From NCBI GenBank assembly GCA_021151695.1, contig JAGKWU010000006.1, positions 163,591 to 227,590 on the forward strand: a stretch of DNA of 64,000 nucleotides. The letters run 5' to 3'. Under the pieces are notes generated by a model. The model had not been told where the DNA came from and made no database searches. It was given only the letters and a program-made list of their open reading frames with translations. Below, piece after piece: positions 27,601 through 34,912 of the stretch. Each line of letters starts with the position of its first letter. Position 1 is the first letter of the stretch. The translations under genes and the position numbers were made by a program. Origin of the DNA: Cellvibrionaceae bacterium (lineage in GTDB: Bacteria > Pseudomonadota > Gammaproteobacteria > Pseudomonadales > Cellvibrionaceae).

Positions 27601-28333
27601 CTGCACTGACAATTACACCAGACTCAATACTGCCCTTGTGCTGCTCCAGCAGCCAATCGCCCCCCAAATTTTTATGGCCTGTAATATCATCGCTTGCGGC
27701 TATATCGGCTTTAGTCAATTCAGCCAGGCGATCCATCAATGCCAGACCTTGCGTATTAGCGGCGAGGTCGCAACCATAAAATAAAATATCGGCGCTTTCG
27801 CTCAGGGAATTTTTCCAGTTGCTAATTTGCTGGCTGAAATGATCAAGGTTATTCGTGTTAACAACCTGATTACCCAATTCCAAGGCACCTACCTGACTGT
27901 GCGAAATAAAATGTACTGCATCCAAACCGGTATAATTCGCCAGCGCCTGGCTCACTTGATCCACACCATTTTGCGTGGGATCAAGATAAATAATTTGTGC
28001 ATCTTTATGGTTTTGATAAATATCATCCACAAGGCGCTGGTAATCAGTCACAGAAGTATCGACAAAAACAACTTGATGAACCTGTGGTGGTGCGCTTTGT
28101 TGTTCATCAGGCAGTTGTGGAAGATCATTCAATGCAGTTGCATCTGCATGGCTCGCATAGATTTGCGACAAATCAAGATTGGCAGCAGCCTCGGCAAGAT
28201 AATGAGGATCAGAGTGTTGATCATCAAACAGGGCTACATCTGCTACCGCTGAAAATAGCAGACGAGGCTCCAGGGCTTCGATCATTGGACGAGCCATTCT
28301 GGAACTATTCTGTGGTCGTTTGGTTTCGGGCAT
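21659..28333 (-). CDS. Giant LEPRLL/DUF4347 cadherin-like surface protein (2224 aa)
   Basis: The N-terminus has no ordinary signal peptide but carries IEALEPRLLFSAVAD, the LEPRxL-type motif seen at the start of many large bacterial surface proteins. A DUF4347 domain follows (VVFVDTSVTDYQRLVDDI through FYGCDLAANTQG, about 85-250). Two homologous beta domains (starting near GSGNRQVPV and GNGNSLYPL) resemble choice-of-anchor units. I count nine putative-Ig/cadherin repeats of the LPxWLxFDxxTRTFSGTP kind and four cadherin-like modules of another type. The C-terminus has a charged linker, two hydrophobic helices with LPLWRGIDPLPIL, and a Lys/Glu-rich tail. No RTX repeats are present. Adhesin or matrix protein, exported or processed by the adjacent HlyD/M50 proteins, is inference. 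Confidence 0.87.
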   Translation of the reverse strand: MPETKRPQNSSRMARPMIEALEPRLLFSAVADVALFDDQHSDPHYLAEAAANLDLSQIYASHADATALNDLPQLPDEQQSAPPQVHQVVFVDTSVTDYQRLVDDIYQNHKDAQIIYLDPTQNGVDQVSQALANYTGLDAVHFISHSQVGALELGNQVVNTNNLDHFSQQISNWKNSLSESADILFYGCDLAANTQGLALMDRLAELTKADIAASDDITGHKNLGGDWLLEQHKGSIESGVIVSAAAQADWQGTLADTNYIYTGSGNRQVPVSSGSQVGQSFNYDSPGATYTVNEISLQLARFNNAVAQTITVELRDSWNGVVLGSASIASSAISATGFEWHTFSFADVSLTDSQTYYIQVTTSANDNAILISHHDANVYNNSSMIQNGTPDALGWDLAFKLSQDDGTNAAPVVANPISDKSVNQDTAFNYVMPANTFSDPDNNDTLSYRAQLQGGGSLDWITFNEITRTFGGTPHNHQVGTWHVEVIATDNHGASTSEFFDVVVNNVNDTPVLDNPIADKSVHVNNPFNYVVPANTFSDPDNDTLSYTAQLSGGGALPSWLHFDGSTRTFSGTPGNGDTGTISVQVIASDPSTATASDTFDISIANVYDDTGNGNSLYPLVPGDFAGQSIQYSSAMTTNEISVQIYKDPGAANQTLTMELRDGYNGNVIALATVNTSSLSAGYQWVSFDFADINVPAYQVNWMRVSSDGTDHLISVAYHNTDVYNTGVFFNNVGGVGNWDMAFAVNQIPANSAPTVANPIPDNSATEMVAFSYTFPANTFNDANGDTLTYTAKQSNGSPLPPWLNFNAATRTFSGMPDDGDVGTRSIQVTASDGRGGIVSDTFDLVIINVNDPPTVNVPVPDQTATKNAAYTYTFPAYTFADQDVGATHTYTATLGSGAALPSWLNFDSNTRTFSGTPGNSDVGTITIKLTADDGQGGSVSDFFDMVVNNSNTAPTVTITPPSYSVTEQVAINLHGTGISFGDIDGDNLTVTLSVNGTNNQLTAAVGTTGVAISSGNGSGSLVLTGTAAQLNNLLAGNNGGSLTYRIAADTPVASHTLTITASDGVLTGSDTATLNITAVNDAPVNTVPVAQTVNEDTALIFSAGNGNQIQIADVDAASSNLQVTLAVGQGNVTLGAVTGLSFSAGDGTADGNMVFTGTLANINAALATITYTPNPDFAGGDTLTITTNDLGNTGSGGALSDTDTVAITVLNVNDVPVVNTPVPDQITSKNSAFSYSFAANTFTDPDASTTLTYTATLGNGAALPAWLIFDANTRTFSGTPGNADVGTITIKLTADDGSGGTVSDLFDIVVNNSSTAPVVTIPPLSYVVTEQQSINLQGTGISFADADGDSLSVTVAVNGSNNQLTAVVGTTGVNISSGNGSGHLIVTGTVAQLNDFFAGNNGGALTYVNSADAPAASLTLTITASDGVLSSSDSAILNIAAVNDAPVNVLPGAQTATEDTPLIFNLANGNQIQIADADAANGNLQVTLSVGQGQLTLGRTAGLSFTTGDGSADASMVFSGTLANINAALANIIYVGSGPFPGSDTLSMTTSDLGNTGTGGALIDSGAVAINLLDINHTPEVSRAIPNQNGTVDQALRFSFSANTFIDQDAGDILSYSAQLSDGTALPGWLHFDSATRSFSGTPVDSDVGQLVIKVTADDGVGGIVSTQFELSILPTGSNNPPTVSNPIANQTATEDSQFIFVVPDNSFSDANGDPLTWTAQLADGSALPAWLGFDATSHSFSGTPGNADTGQLSIRVIVSDASGETASDLFVLNVLDVNKAPVSGNPITAQTAIEDAPFNFQIPANSFTDGDNDPLTYSARLADGKPLPSWLHFDAATRSFSGTPLNSHVGNYAIEVIASDVQGASATQIFALVVSNTNDAPQAIIELPTQSVKLPASVDYQVPVNAFSDEDAQDQLHYSALMANGGNLPAWLHFDSDKMRFYGTPAADDIGSHQIILRATDNAGASADLILQIDVSTFLPDDRENNNGQTGNGASDGKLPDVTTPQEPPRLPDNPGVTPPKEIDRGDIDPAQPTGDSGATTGKPELIATREEPPAPLITADATIKFSDVDATGKHSLIDRMQAQGSLLGGAKAASSSALANLIGPASGFSAEEEEKFNAQLNRFREQMDSVLHEEQQQKALLAGITLSITTGLLIWSLRASSLLLTLMSMLPLWRGIDPLPILDEVNKRKKQLEQERKDKAEEDKTSKEVGYMFDHIDSGRK

Positions 28334-28467
28334 ATAATTTCAGGGATTGGTTAACAACGCTCAAGGCCATGCGCCACCCAGTGGCAACACCCTATCCAGC
28401 TCCCTTGTAATCTCGCACAAGACAGTGTGCGCAGAAAAAATTAAATTTTTATTGTTGTATTGCGAGC
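28334..28467 (-). promoter_or_regulatory. Leader region between the HlyD adaptor and the giant surface-protein gene
   Basis: This 134-base gap is the longest inside the operon. On the minus strand it begins AT-rich and then has a hairpin with CGCACA and TGTGCG arms, without a U-run. There is no strong ribosome-binding site directly before the giant gene's ATG. It could hold a separate promoter or a processing site that sets the ratio of adhesin to export proteins. No hexamer pair is good enough to call. Confidence 0.35.
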
Positions 28468-29313
28468 TTACAAAGTGCCAGTCACACCTTGAAAGCTCAC
28501 CTTGCATTTCAAACCACTGGGCAATTGATTGTTGGGATTGGGAAACAACAACCTTATGCCAAACGTATTGCTGGGGCCATCAATCACTTGATCCACCAAT
28601 ACCACCTCAGCCGTGATAGCTTTTTGTGTGCCGTTGAGTTCCGGTGTCACGGTTGCTTTCATCCCCTGCTTGATAGCGCCAAATAAACTCGCGGGAGCAA
28701 ACACCTCTACTTTTAACGGGTCCAACTGGGCGATCTTTAATACAGGATCATAATCAATATGTTCACCTGCCTGTTTAAAGCGCTCCACTACCACACCATT
28801 AATAGGACTCAACAAATGGCGACGCTGGACATCCGCTAGCGCACGCTGATATTCGAGCGCAGCCTGGCGTTTGCGATCCTGGGCTTGGCGCAATTGCTGA
28901 TTGGCAATAGCAAATTCTGTTTTCGCTTTATCAAGCTCAGCGAAGGACGCCGCCTTCTTATCATAGAGATTGGTCACTCGCTCAAGATTGCGCTTGCTGA
29001 AATCTACCGACAACTGTTGAGCTTCTATATCGCTAGTCAGCTCTGCTTGCAGCTTACGCAGATCAGCGGTGGCGGATTCCAGGCTTGCGTCGAGGCGTGC
29101 GAGCGTCTGGCCTTTGCTGACCTTATCGTTCTTCTCAACCAGCACTTCACTTATCACCCCTTCAACCGAACTACTCAACTGCACTTGCAACGAAGGTTCA
29201 ATACGGCAATTGAGTTGAGCTGCAGCTGGTGTGCTAGTAGTCTGCGCAGCCTGAACACATAGGCTTATTCCCAGTGCTGGCAAAAATGGTATTAAATTTA
29301 TAAATCTCGGCAT
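28468..29313 (-). CDS. Periplasmic adaptor subunit (HlyD/RND MFP family)
   Basis: This 281-residue protein has a cleavable signal peptide (INLIPFLPALGISLCVQAAQ). A lipoyl half-motif (VEGVISEVLVEKNDKVSKGQ), a coiled-coil hairpin (about 85-160), the second lipoyl half (LLSPINGVVVERFKQAGEHI) and a beta-barrel follow. These are the parts of a membrane-fusion adaptor. Adaptors of this family bridge an inner-membrane pump and an outer-membrane channel, but no pump or channel gene is adjacent. It lies 41 bases downstream of the M50/HlyD fusion and directly upstream of the giant protein, so it probably acts with them. Confidence 0.86.
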   Translation of the reverse strand: MPRFINLIPFLPALGISLCVQAAQTTSTPAAAQLNCRIEPSLQVQLSSSVEGVISEVLVEKNDKVSKGQTLARLDASLESATADLRKLQAELTSDIEAQQLSVDFSKRNLERVTNLYDKKAASFAELDKAKTEFAIANQQLRQAQDRKRQAALEYQRALADVQRRHLLSPINGVVVERFKQAGEHIDYDPVLKIAQLDPLKVEVFAPASLFGAIKQGMKATVTPELNGTQKAITAEVVLVDQVIDGPSNTFGIRLLFPNPNNQLPSGLKCKVSFQGVTGTL

Positions 29314-29354
29314 AATAAAAGTGTGACGCTTTAAACATTTACTGAATATAGGCG

Positions 29355-31547
29355 TTAAAGCCGAAAACTGCGAATAAAAAGCTGTTGCAGGGCTCGATAT
29401 AACTGTATGGCTGCAGTTTCGTCTGGATGAGAAAATTTGATATATACCCGCTCGCCAAACCTTTCCTGCTGTTGCAGGCCTGGCACCTGCAAATCCACCA
29501 GAAAAACCATCTGGATTGCATGGGTGGCCTCTGGCTTCGTCGCGTCCACGGCCAACCTGCCACCGCCCTGGGCACCGAGCGCAGCACTGGGCAACTCATA
29601 AGTGGCCGCCGGCACTTGCTGCAATATTTGCGCAGGCCATGTCAGCGCCGGATCAGACACCAGCTTCACATCAACCGAGGCAACCGCCTGGCGCAACCGC
29701 CCTATCTCTTCTTGTGTGAGCGCTGCACGCACGCGCGTGGTCTGTGCATGGATAATCACGGCAAGGCTATCGCCCTGGTGCAAATAAGCCCCAATCAACT
29801 GGCCATCCTGTAGTTGTCGATTGGGCAAGAGATGGAATACACCGGCGGCACGGCTCTGGATATTGAGATTCGCAATACGTTTTTCCAACAATTCCAATTC
29901 AGTTTGTATCGCTTTTATATCCTCCGCAAAAAGCTGGGCCTGGGTGCGGTTATCGGCCCAGGCTTGCTGGTAACGCGCCTCGTATTCACGCAGGGCCGCC
30001 TGCTTTTGCGCAAGTTCTGCGACCAACGCGGGGTTCGCCAATTGGAAAAGGGGTTGCCCCTCAACCACCGATTGCCCATCATTCACCAGCTGTTGCAGCA
30101 CTTCACCTTCAGTCTCCGCTTTAATGCGCATTTCTTCCGGCAACCAGACAATACCTTCCGCACGCGTATGTACCGGTAGCGGTACCAACACCAAACCCAA
30201 CACCACAATGACCGAACTTGCTGCCACCAATGTCAGCGCACGTTTGCGATTGGCTTGCCATTTAGGGTTAGTCGCCAGGCCCTGTACATAAGTGGCCATG
30301 GGCAAGAGCATTTGAAAACACAACATCCAGAGCGCAAGCAATAACGCGAGCTGGGGAGAAAATTTTGCCAGCACCAACACTATGCCGAACAACATCACCA
30401 TACGATACACAAACGCCGCCAATGCATAGAGCGTAAATACAACGGCCTCTTTGCGCGATGCAGCGGGCATTAATAAATTTTTTTCACCATAACCAAAGCA
30501 ACGCACCCAATAATGCAGCTGTTGGTTTGCGCGAGCACCCAGATTTGGCAGGTCCAAGGCTTCCGTCAACAAATGATAGCCATCGTAACGCATCAGCGGA
30601 TTGCCATTAAAAAGCAAGGTGGACACACCGCCAATCAAAATAAGGTTGTACAAAAAATCCCGCAGTAATCCATCCTGAACTTGCAACCACAGCAAAAGCG
30701 CCACAGCAGCAACAAATAATTCCACCGCAATACCCGCCGCGCCCACCATTAGCCGCTGGCGTTTATGCACAAACGCGATGGACGCACTCGCGTCCACATA
30801 AGGCAAAGGCGTACCGAGGATCACAACCACACCCCATTCATTCACATGGCCGCCCCAGACTTTGGTAAATAAGCCGTGACCAAATTCATGCACCACTTTT
30901 AAGAGGGGATAAGTAAACCACAGCAATACCAAATTGCCGGGCGCAAGAATTTTATGCAGTTGCCCCTGTGTGAGTTGCGACCAGTGATTACCTGCTTGCA
31001 AAACCCCATAGCCAACCACCAACAACCAGAGAATAGCCATAACGCGACTGGCGAGCAGCTTTGCCAGTGGCAGGCAACGTGTTAATACATGATCGGGATT
31101 GCCGAGGGAAAATTTCCAGGTGAGTGGATTGAGTAACAGCCGACGCCAAATTTGCCGGCGCTGTTGCTGTTGACGCGCAAAAAGTTCGCGCGTGTCCGGC
31201 GGAAAATCGCATACTAACAAATCAGCCACATGCAAATATTGCAACAGCTGGATGAGTTCGTGGCGAGTGGGTACATCTTCCGCACTGGCGTAAACGCCGG
31301 CATTAGTCGCGGTTTGTAAAAGCTGTTCGAGATTGCGACGACCATCCATAAAGCTCACTAAAAAATAAGCCGATGGATTCAACCGGTGAAAACGACCATT
31401 GCTTTTATCCTGCAGCAAATACCAGGTCTCGCCCGCATAATTGCGCTGCTGAAATTCAATATGGCGCGGCAACGCAGGACGCAACCCCTGCAATTTTTGC
31501 CACAAGGGTGAGTTAGTATCTATGTGGCTTTCGGTGGAGTTACTCAT
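29355..31547 (-). CDS. PqqD-like / M50 site-2 protease / HlyD fusion protein
   Basis: The 730-residue product (ATG 31547, 2 bases after the preceding stop; a TTG four codons earlier is less likely) has three parts. Residues 25-115 resemble PqqD-type peptide-binding domains (WYLLQDKSNGRFHRLN). Residues 160-460 form a polytopic membrane domain with the zinc site HEFGH (H220, E221, H224) and NPLMRYDG (D322), the two M50 signatures. From about 470 it is an HlyD-like adaptor: a lipoyl half, a coiled coil rich in Gln and Ala, the second half and a barrel. All zinc ligands look intact, so it should be an active intramembrane protease. A substrate is not shown; the giant protein's C-terminal helices are an obvious candidate. 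Confidence 0.87.
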   Translation of the reverse strand: MSNSTESHIDTNSPLWQKLQGLRPALPRHIEFQQRNYAGETWYLLQDKSNGRFHRLNPSAYFLVSFMDGRRNLEQLLQTATNAGVYASAEDVPTRHELIQLLQYLHVADLLVCDFPPDTRELFARQQQQRRQIWRRLLLNPLTWKFSLGNPDHVLTRCLPLAKLLASRVMAILWLLVVGYGVLQAGNHWSQLTQGQLHKILAPGNLVLLWFTYPLLKVVHEFGHGLFTKVWGGHVNEWGVVVILGTPLPYVDASASIAFVHKRQRLMVGAAGIAVELFVAAVALLLWLQVQDGLLRDFLYNLILIGGVSTLLFNGNPLMRYDGYHLLTEALDLPNLGARANQQLHYWVRCFGYGEKNLLMPAASRKEAVVFTLYALAAFVYRMVMLFGIVLVLAKFSPQLALLLALWMLCFQMLLPMATYVQGLATNPKWQANRKRALTLVAASSVIVVLGLVLVPLPVHTRAEGIVWLPEEMRIKAETEGEVLQQLVNDGQSVVEGQPLFQLANPALVAELAQKQAALREYEARYQQAWADNRTQAQLFAEDIKAIQTELELLEKRIANLNIQSRAAGVFHLLPNRQLQDGQLIGAYLHQGDSLAVIIHAQTTRVRAALTQEEIGRLRQAVASVDVKLVSDPALTWPAQILQQVPAATYELPSAALGAQGGGRLAVDATKPEATHAIQMVFLVDLQVPGLQQQERFGERVYIKFSHPDETAAIQLYRALQQLFIRSFRL

Positions 31548-31549
31548 TC

Positions 31550-33352
31550 CTACCACCAAAACGTAATGCGCAGCCAGTGCCAGATATCATGGAACCATAT
31601 CCATCCCAACATGCGCCTTTCACCAGCGATACGCGCGCTACCTGTCATGCCCGGGCGCAGCAATTGCGACTCTTTATCCAACTTTGCTTCAACGCGAAAA
31701 TAATTGCGCCCTTCTTTAATTTGGCTAATAGGCGTAATGGCGGAGACGTTAAAACTGAATTGCTCACCGGGCAAACTCGCCAGTTTTAAATTGCCTGCTT
31801 GCCCTGGCGCCATGTCAGTAATATCGCGCTCATCGACAAAAATCTGCACGATAAAATCTGTGGCCGCAGCAATCTCAAACAGTACCTGCCCTTGTTTGAC
31901 AGGCGCACCCAGCGATTGCGAAATATCATCAGACACTACTATGCCGGCGACAGGCGCCCGCAATTGCGTGCGCCCCAACTCCTGCTCAATCAATTGTAAC
32001 TGCGCACTGGCCTGCTCCACTTGTGCATTGGCAATCGCCGCCTGGACACGATTAGCATTTGCCAAGGCATTGTCGTATTCCTGTTGATATTGCTGTTGCT
32101 GGCTCGCGAGTTTGCGGCGCTCAAGATACAAGTCATCATCTTTTAATTGCGCTAGTAAATCGCCCTGCTTGACAGCATCGCCAGGGCGCGCTTTGATCAT
32201 CGCCAAATAACCATCCTGCGGTGCTACCAACACATTTTTATAGGCGCCTTGCAACACAGCCTCGCTGTGTATCTCGTAACGTAACGGCAAAAACAGGCTG
32301 ATAAAAAATATTGCGCTTGCACCCGCTATTAATTTTCGCCGTAATTGCGTTTCCCCAATATGTCGTCCCAACCAATTTCGTCCACGCGCTTTTGCTTGTT
32401 GCACCAGGCCAGCTTCAGCAGCGATTTTTAATTGCAGCAATGGCGTTACCAACCCCAGCAAACCCTGCACAAATTGCCATTGCTCGTCGCGCAGTGGTAC
32501 CAACTCACTATGCTCAATAGTCAGTGCACCAATAGCAATTGAGGGAAGTGTAGAGTCCTGATGCTTTTTTCTTTGGGTAAGAATAAGTGTGGTCACCAAC
32601 TGCAAGCGATTGTCTTGCAATAATTGCTGGTGACATAGATGTACGCCCTGGGCCTGATGACCACTGGCAGAGCAACTCAAATTGCGGCCCTGCTCAATGG
32701 CCTCTCCCATGGTGTTAATAATCGCGCGCATAGGCGCTGTGCGTGCGTCATAACTCGCCGAAAAAGAGACAGCTTCCAATTGCAGCTCCTGGCGTTGCAA
32801 ACCCAGGCTAACGCGCGTTGCTTGCAATTGGGTCGCCACCAGATTGACGAGGCTAAGGGCCAGCTCACGCACACTTGCCTCATCCATTAGTTGCCGAAGA
32901 TTTTGCAACAAACGCCCGTCATCCACACTATTGCTTGCAACTGCAGGGGCAATCCTGTTGCTCTCCGTGTGCGCCAACAATATCAATTGCAACCAGGTTA
33001 AGCCGACGTGAAGTTTTTTCAACGCCAACGGCAAGCGGGCTTTGTCTTGCGCGGGCAAACAGCAGATAACTGCGCCCCATAGCCCATCGGCCAATGTCAC
33101 TGGCAATCCCACCAGCAACTCTTCATCAGAGAGCTTTTCCATTTGTAAACGCTGCTTTGCCGCAAGCCCAGCGGTGAGTTTGGCGATGACGGATTCAGAG
33201 CCGGGAGGAACGGATTGTTCCGCCGGCCAATGGGCTACCAACTGCGGTTCAGCACCGGCAGATAGCGCAACGAGGAGGGCGTAAGGGCAATTGCCCAGGG
33301 ACTGCACTTGCAGCCCCAACCAGCCTTGGATAGCGGCTGAGTTTGCGTACAT
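31550..33352 (-). CDS. GAF-like domains fused to an HlyD-family membrane adaptor
   Basis: This first gene of the operon encodes 600 residues from ATG 33352 (GGTGG 8 bases upstream; a GTG four codons earlier lacks a site). The first roughly 330 residues are soluble and look like two weak GAF-type domains (LLVGLPVTLADGLWGAVICC, then ELALSLVNLVATQLQATRVS). A single transmembrane helix (LIAGASAIFFISLFLPL, about 340-358) follows. An HlyD module follows it, with the lipoyl half VAPQDGYLAMIKARPGDAVK, a coiled coil, TQLRAPVAGIVVS and a barrel. This implies a cytoplasmic sensory part coupled to a periplasmic adaptor. The tail is rich in Trp (WIWFHDIWHWLRITFWW). Confidence 0.84.
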   Translation of the reverse strand: MYANSAAIQGWLGLQVQSLGNCPYALLVALSAGAEPQLVAHWPAEQSVPPGSESVIAKLTAGLAAKQRLQMEKLSDEELLVGLPVTLADGLWGAVICCLPAQDKARLPLALKKLHVGLTWLQLILLAHTESNRIAPAVASNSVDDGRLLQNLRQLMDEASVRELALSLVNLVATQLQATRVSLGLQRQELQLEAVSFSASYDARTAPMRAIINTMGEAIEQGRNLSCSASGHQAQGVHLCHQQLLQDNRLQLVTTLILTQRKKHQDSTLPSIAIGALTIEHSELVPLRDEQWQFVQGLLGLVTPLLQLKIAAEAGLVQQAKARGRNWLGRHIGETQLRRKLIAGASAIFFISLFLPLRYEIHSEAVLQGAYKNVLVAPQDGYLAMIKARPGDAVKQGDLLAQLKDDDLYLERRKLASQQQQYQQEYDNALANANRVQAAIANAQVEQASAQLQLIEQELGRTQLRAPVAGIVVSDDISQSLGAPVKQGQVLFEIAAATDFIVQIFVDERDITDMAPGQAGNLKLASLPGEQFSFNVSAITPISQIKEGRNYFRVEAKLDKESQLLRPGMTGSARIAGERRMLGWIWFHDIWHWLRITFWW

Positions 33353-33453
33353 GTAAGAGACCACCGGCTATTGTTATGTTGTTTGGCAGGTCGCTTGCGC
33401 CCTGCTCTACCTGTCCTCAGTGTAGAAGCAAATCAGGGACTTATCTGAAAGAT

Positions 33454-33657
33454 TTACCAGCGGCGCTTGCCGGCTCGCTCATCGCGCCTGGCCTTTGCCA
33501 GCGCCAGAATCCGGCTTTTACCCTCAACATCTGCCTTGGTCCAACCACAAATTTCCTCCAGGCTGCGGCCACAACCCAGACAAATATCCTGATCATCCAG
33601 GCAGCAATTGCGCACGCAGGGCGAAGCCGGCTCGGCAGCTGGCGATTTTTCGTTCAT
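33454..33657 (-). CDS. DUF1289 small cysteine-rich protein
   Basis: This 67-residue protein has the DUF1289 pattern: SPCVRNCCLDDQDICLGCGR followed by SLEEICGW, with cysteines spaced as if to bind a metal or Fe-S cluster. The family is widespread in proteobacteria and has no established function. The gene stands alone on the minus strand, about 100 bases upstream of the adaptor operon and divergent from trxB. Its length and basic C-terminus (RRDERAGKRRW) are typical. Confidence 0.85.
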   Translation of the reverse strand: MNEKSPAAEPASPCVRNCCLDDQDICLGCGRSLEEICGWTKADVEGKSRILALAKARRDERAGKRRW

Positions 33658-33880
33658 TTCGATTCTCTTTTGGCACCGGGGTTTTCTTTATAACCAGAGC
33701 CGGATAACTTCTGATCAGCTCATAGTTCAGGCATGGCAGAAACTTAAACGTTCATAGCTTTACCCAATATAACGCATTAACGCATACAATTTTGCGACTC
33801 TATGGGGATTCGCCTATCATGCCCCCACATCAACGAAACAACCTTCTTTATATACGTACACACAAGCCTAAGGATTACCC

Positions 33881-34831
33881 ATGAGCGACGTACAACATCA
33901 CCGTTTAATTATTCTCGGCTCCGGCCCTGCTGGCTACACCGCGGCTATTTACGCTGCGCGTGCCAACCTCAAACCCGTGATTATCACCGGTATGCAGCAA
34001 GGCGGCCAATTGACCACCACTACCGAAGTGGAAAACTGGCCAGGCGGTGTACACGATCTGCAAGGCCCTGACCTGATGGTGCAAATGCAGGAACACGCCG
34101 AGCGTTTCAATACAGAGATCATTTTCGATCACATCCACGAAACCGTGTTGAGCGAACGCCCTTTCAAGCTGATTGGCTCTAATACTTATACTTGCGATGC
34201 CTTAATCATTGCGACTGGCGCCTCAGCACAATACCTGGGTTTGCCATCGGAAGAAGCCTTCCAGGGCCGCGGCGTGAGCGCATGTGCAACCTGTGATGGC
34301 TTCTTCTATCGCGACCAAAAAGTTGCGGTTGTCGGCGGTGGTAACACCGCGGTTGAAGAAGCGCTGTATCTATCCAATATCGCTAGCGAAGTAACTTTGA
34401 TTCATCGTCGCGATAAGTTGAAATCAGAAAAAATTCTGCAAGATAAACTCTTTGCAAAAGCCGCCAACGGCAATATCAAAATTATCTGGAACCATCAGGT
34501 AGATGAAGTATTGGGTGGCGACTCAGGTGTGAATGGTTTACGCATCAAGAGCACCCAGGATGGCAGCACACAGGAAATTGATGTCGCCGGTGTATTTATC
34601 GCCATCGGCCACAAACCAAATACGGATATTTTCGCCGGCCAACTGGATATGAAAGATGGCTACCTGATCGTGAAAAGCGGCCTGCATGGCAATGCAACTG
34701 CCACTAACGTTCCAGGCGTATTCGCAGCCGGCGACGTTGCTGACCACGTATATCGCCAGGCGATTACTTCATCAGGCGCTGGCTGTATGGCAGCACTGGA
34801 TGCTGAAAAATACCTGGATGATTTGCAATAA
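33881..34831 (+). CDS. trxB: Thioredoxin reductase
   Basis: TrxB uses NADPH and FAD to reduce thioredoxin, supplying electrons for disulfide reduction in the cytosol. The 316-residue product has the FAD motif GSGPAGYTAA at the N-terminus and the redox-active CATC (Cys135, Cys138) followed by DGFFYRDQ. The NADPH motif is VVGGGNTAVEEALYLSN and the C-terminal FAD motif GVFAAGDVAD. The gene is monocistronic and ends at a very strong bidirectional terminator shared with spoVR. Confidence 0.97.
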   Translation: MSDVQHHRLIILGSGPAGYTAAIYAARANLKPVIITGMQQGGQLTTTTEVENWPGGVHDLQGPDLMVQMQEHAERFNTEIIFDHIHETVLSERPFKLIGSNTYTCDALIIATGASAQYLGLPSEEAFQGRGVSACATCDGFFYRDQKVAVVGGGNTAVEEALYLSNIASEVTLIHRRDKLKSEKILQDKLFAKAANGNIKIIWNHQVDEVLGGDSGVNGLRIKSTQDGSTQEIDVAGVFIAIGHKPNTDIFAGQLDMKDGYLIVKSGLHGNATATNVPGVFAAGDVADHVYRQAITSSGAGCMAALDAEKYLDDLQ

Positions 34832-34847
34832 TATTTGCAATTTATCG

Positions 34848-34898
34848 CCACAAACAAAAACGCCGCCGAGGGAAACCCGGCGGCGTTTTTGTTTGTGG
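34848..34898. terminator. Bidirectional terminator between trxB and spoVR
   Basis: A 21-bp perfect stem runs from ccacaaacaaaaacgccgcc to its complement, with a 9-base loop. The A/T part of each arm supplies the U-run for transcripts from either side, so one structure serves the convergent trxB and spoVR genes. Confidence 0.92.
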
Positions 34899-34912
34899 TC
34901 ACTTACGAGTAA

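Noticed and set aside
21659..28333. Giant protein as an RTX/LapA-type type I substrate
   Set aside because: There are no GGxGxDxxx repeats, no clear LapG-type di-alanine site near the N-terminus, and no ABC exporter or TolC gene near it.
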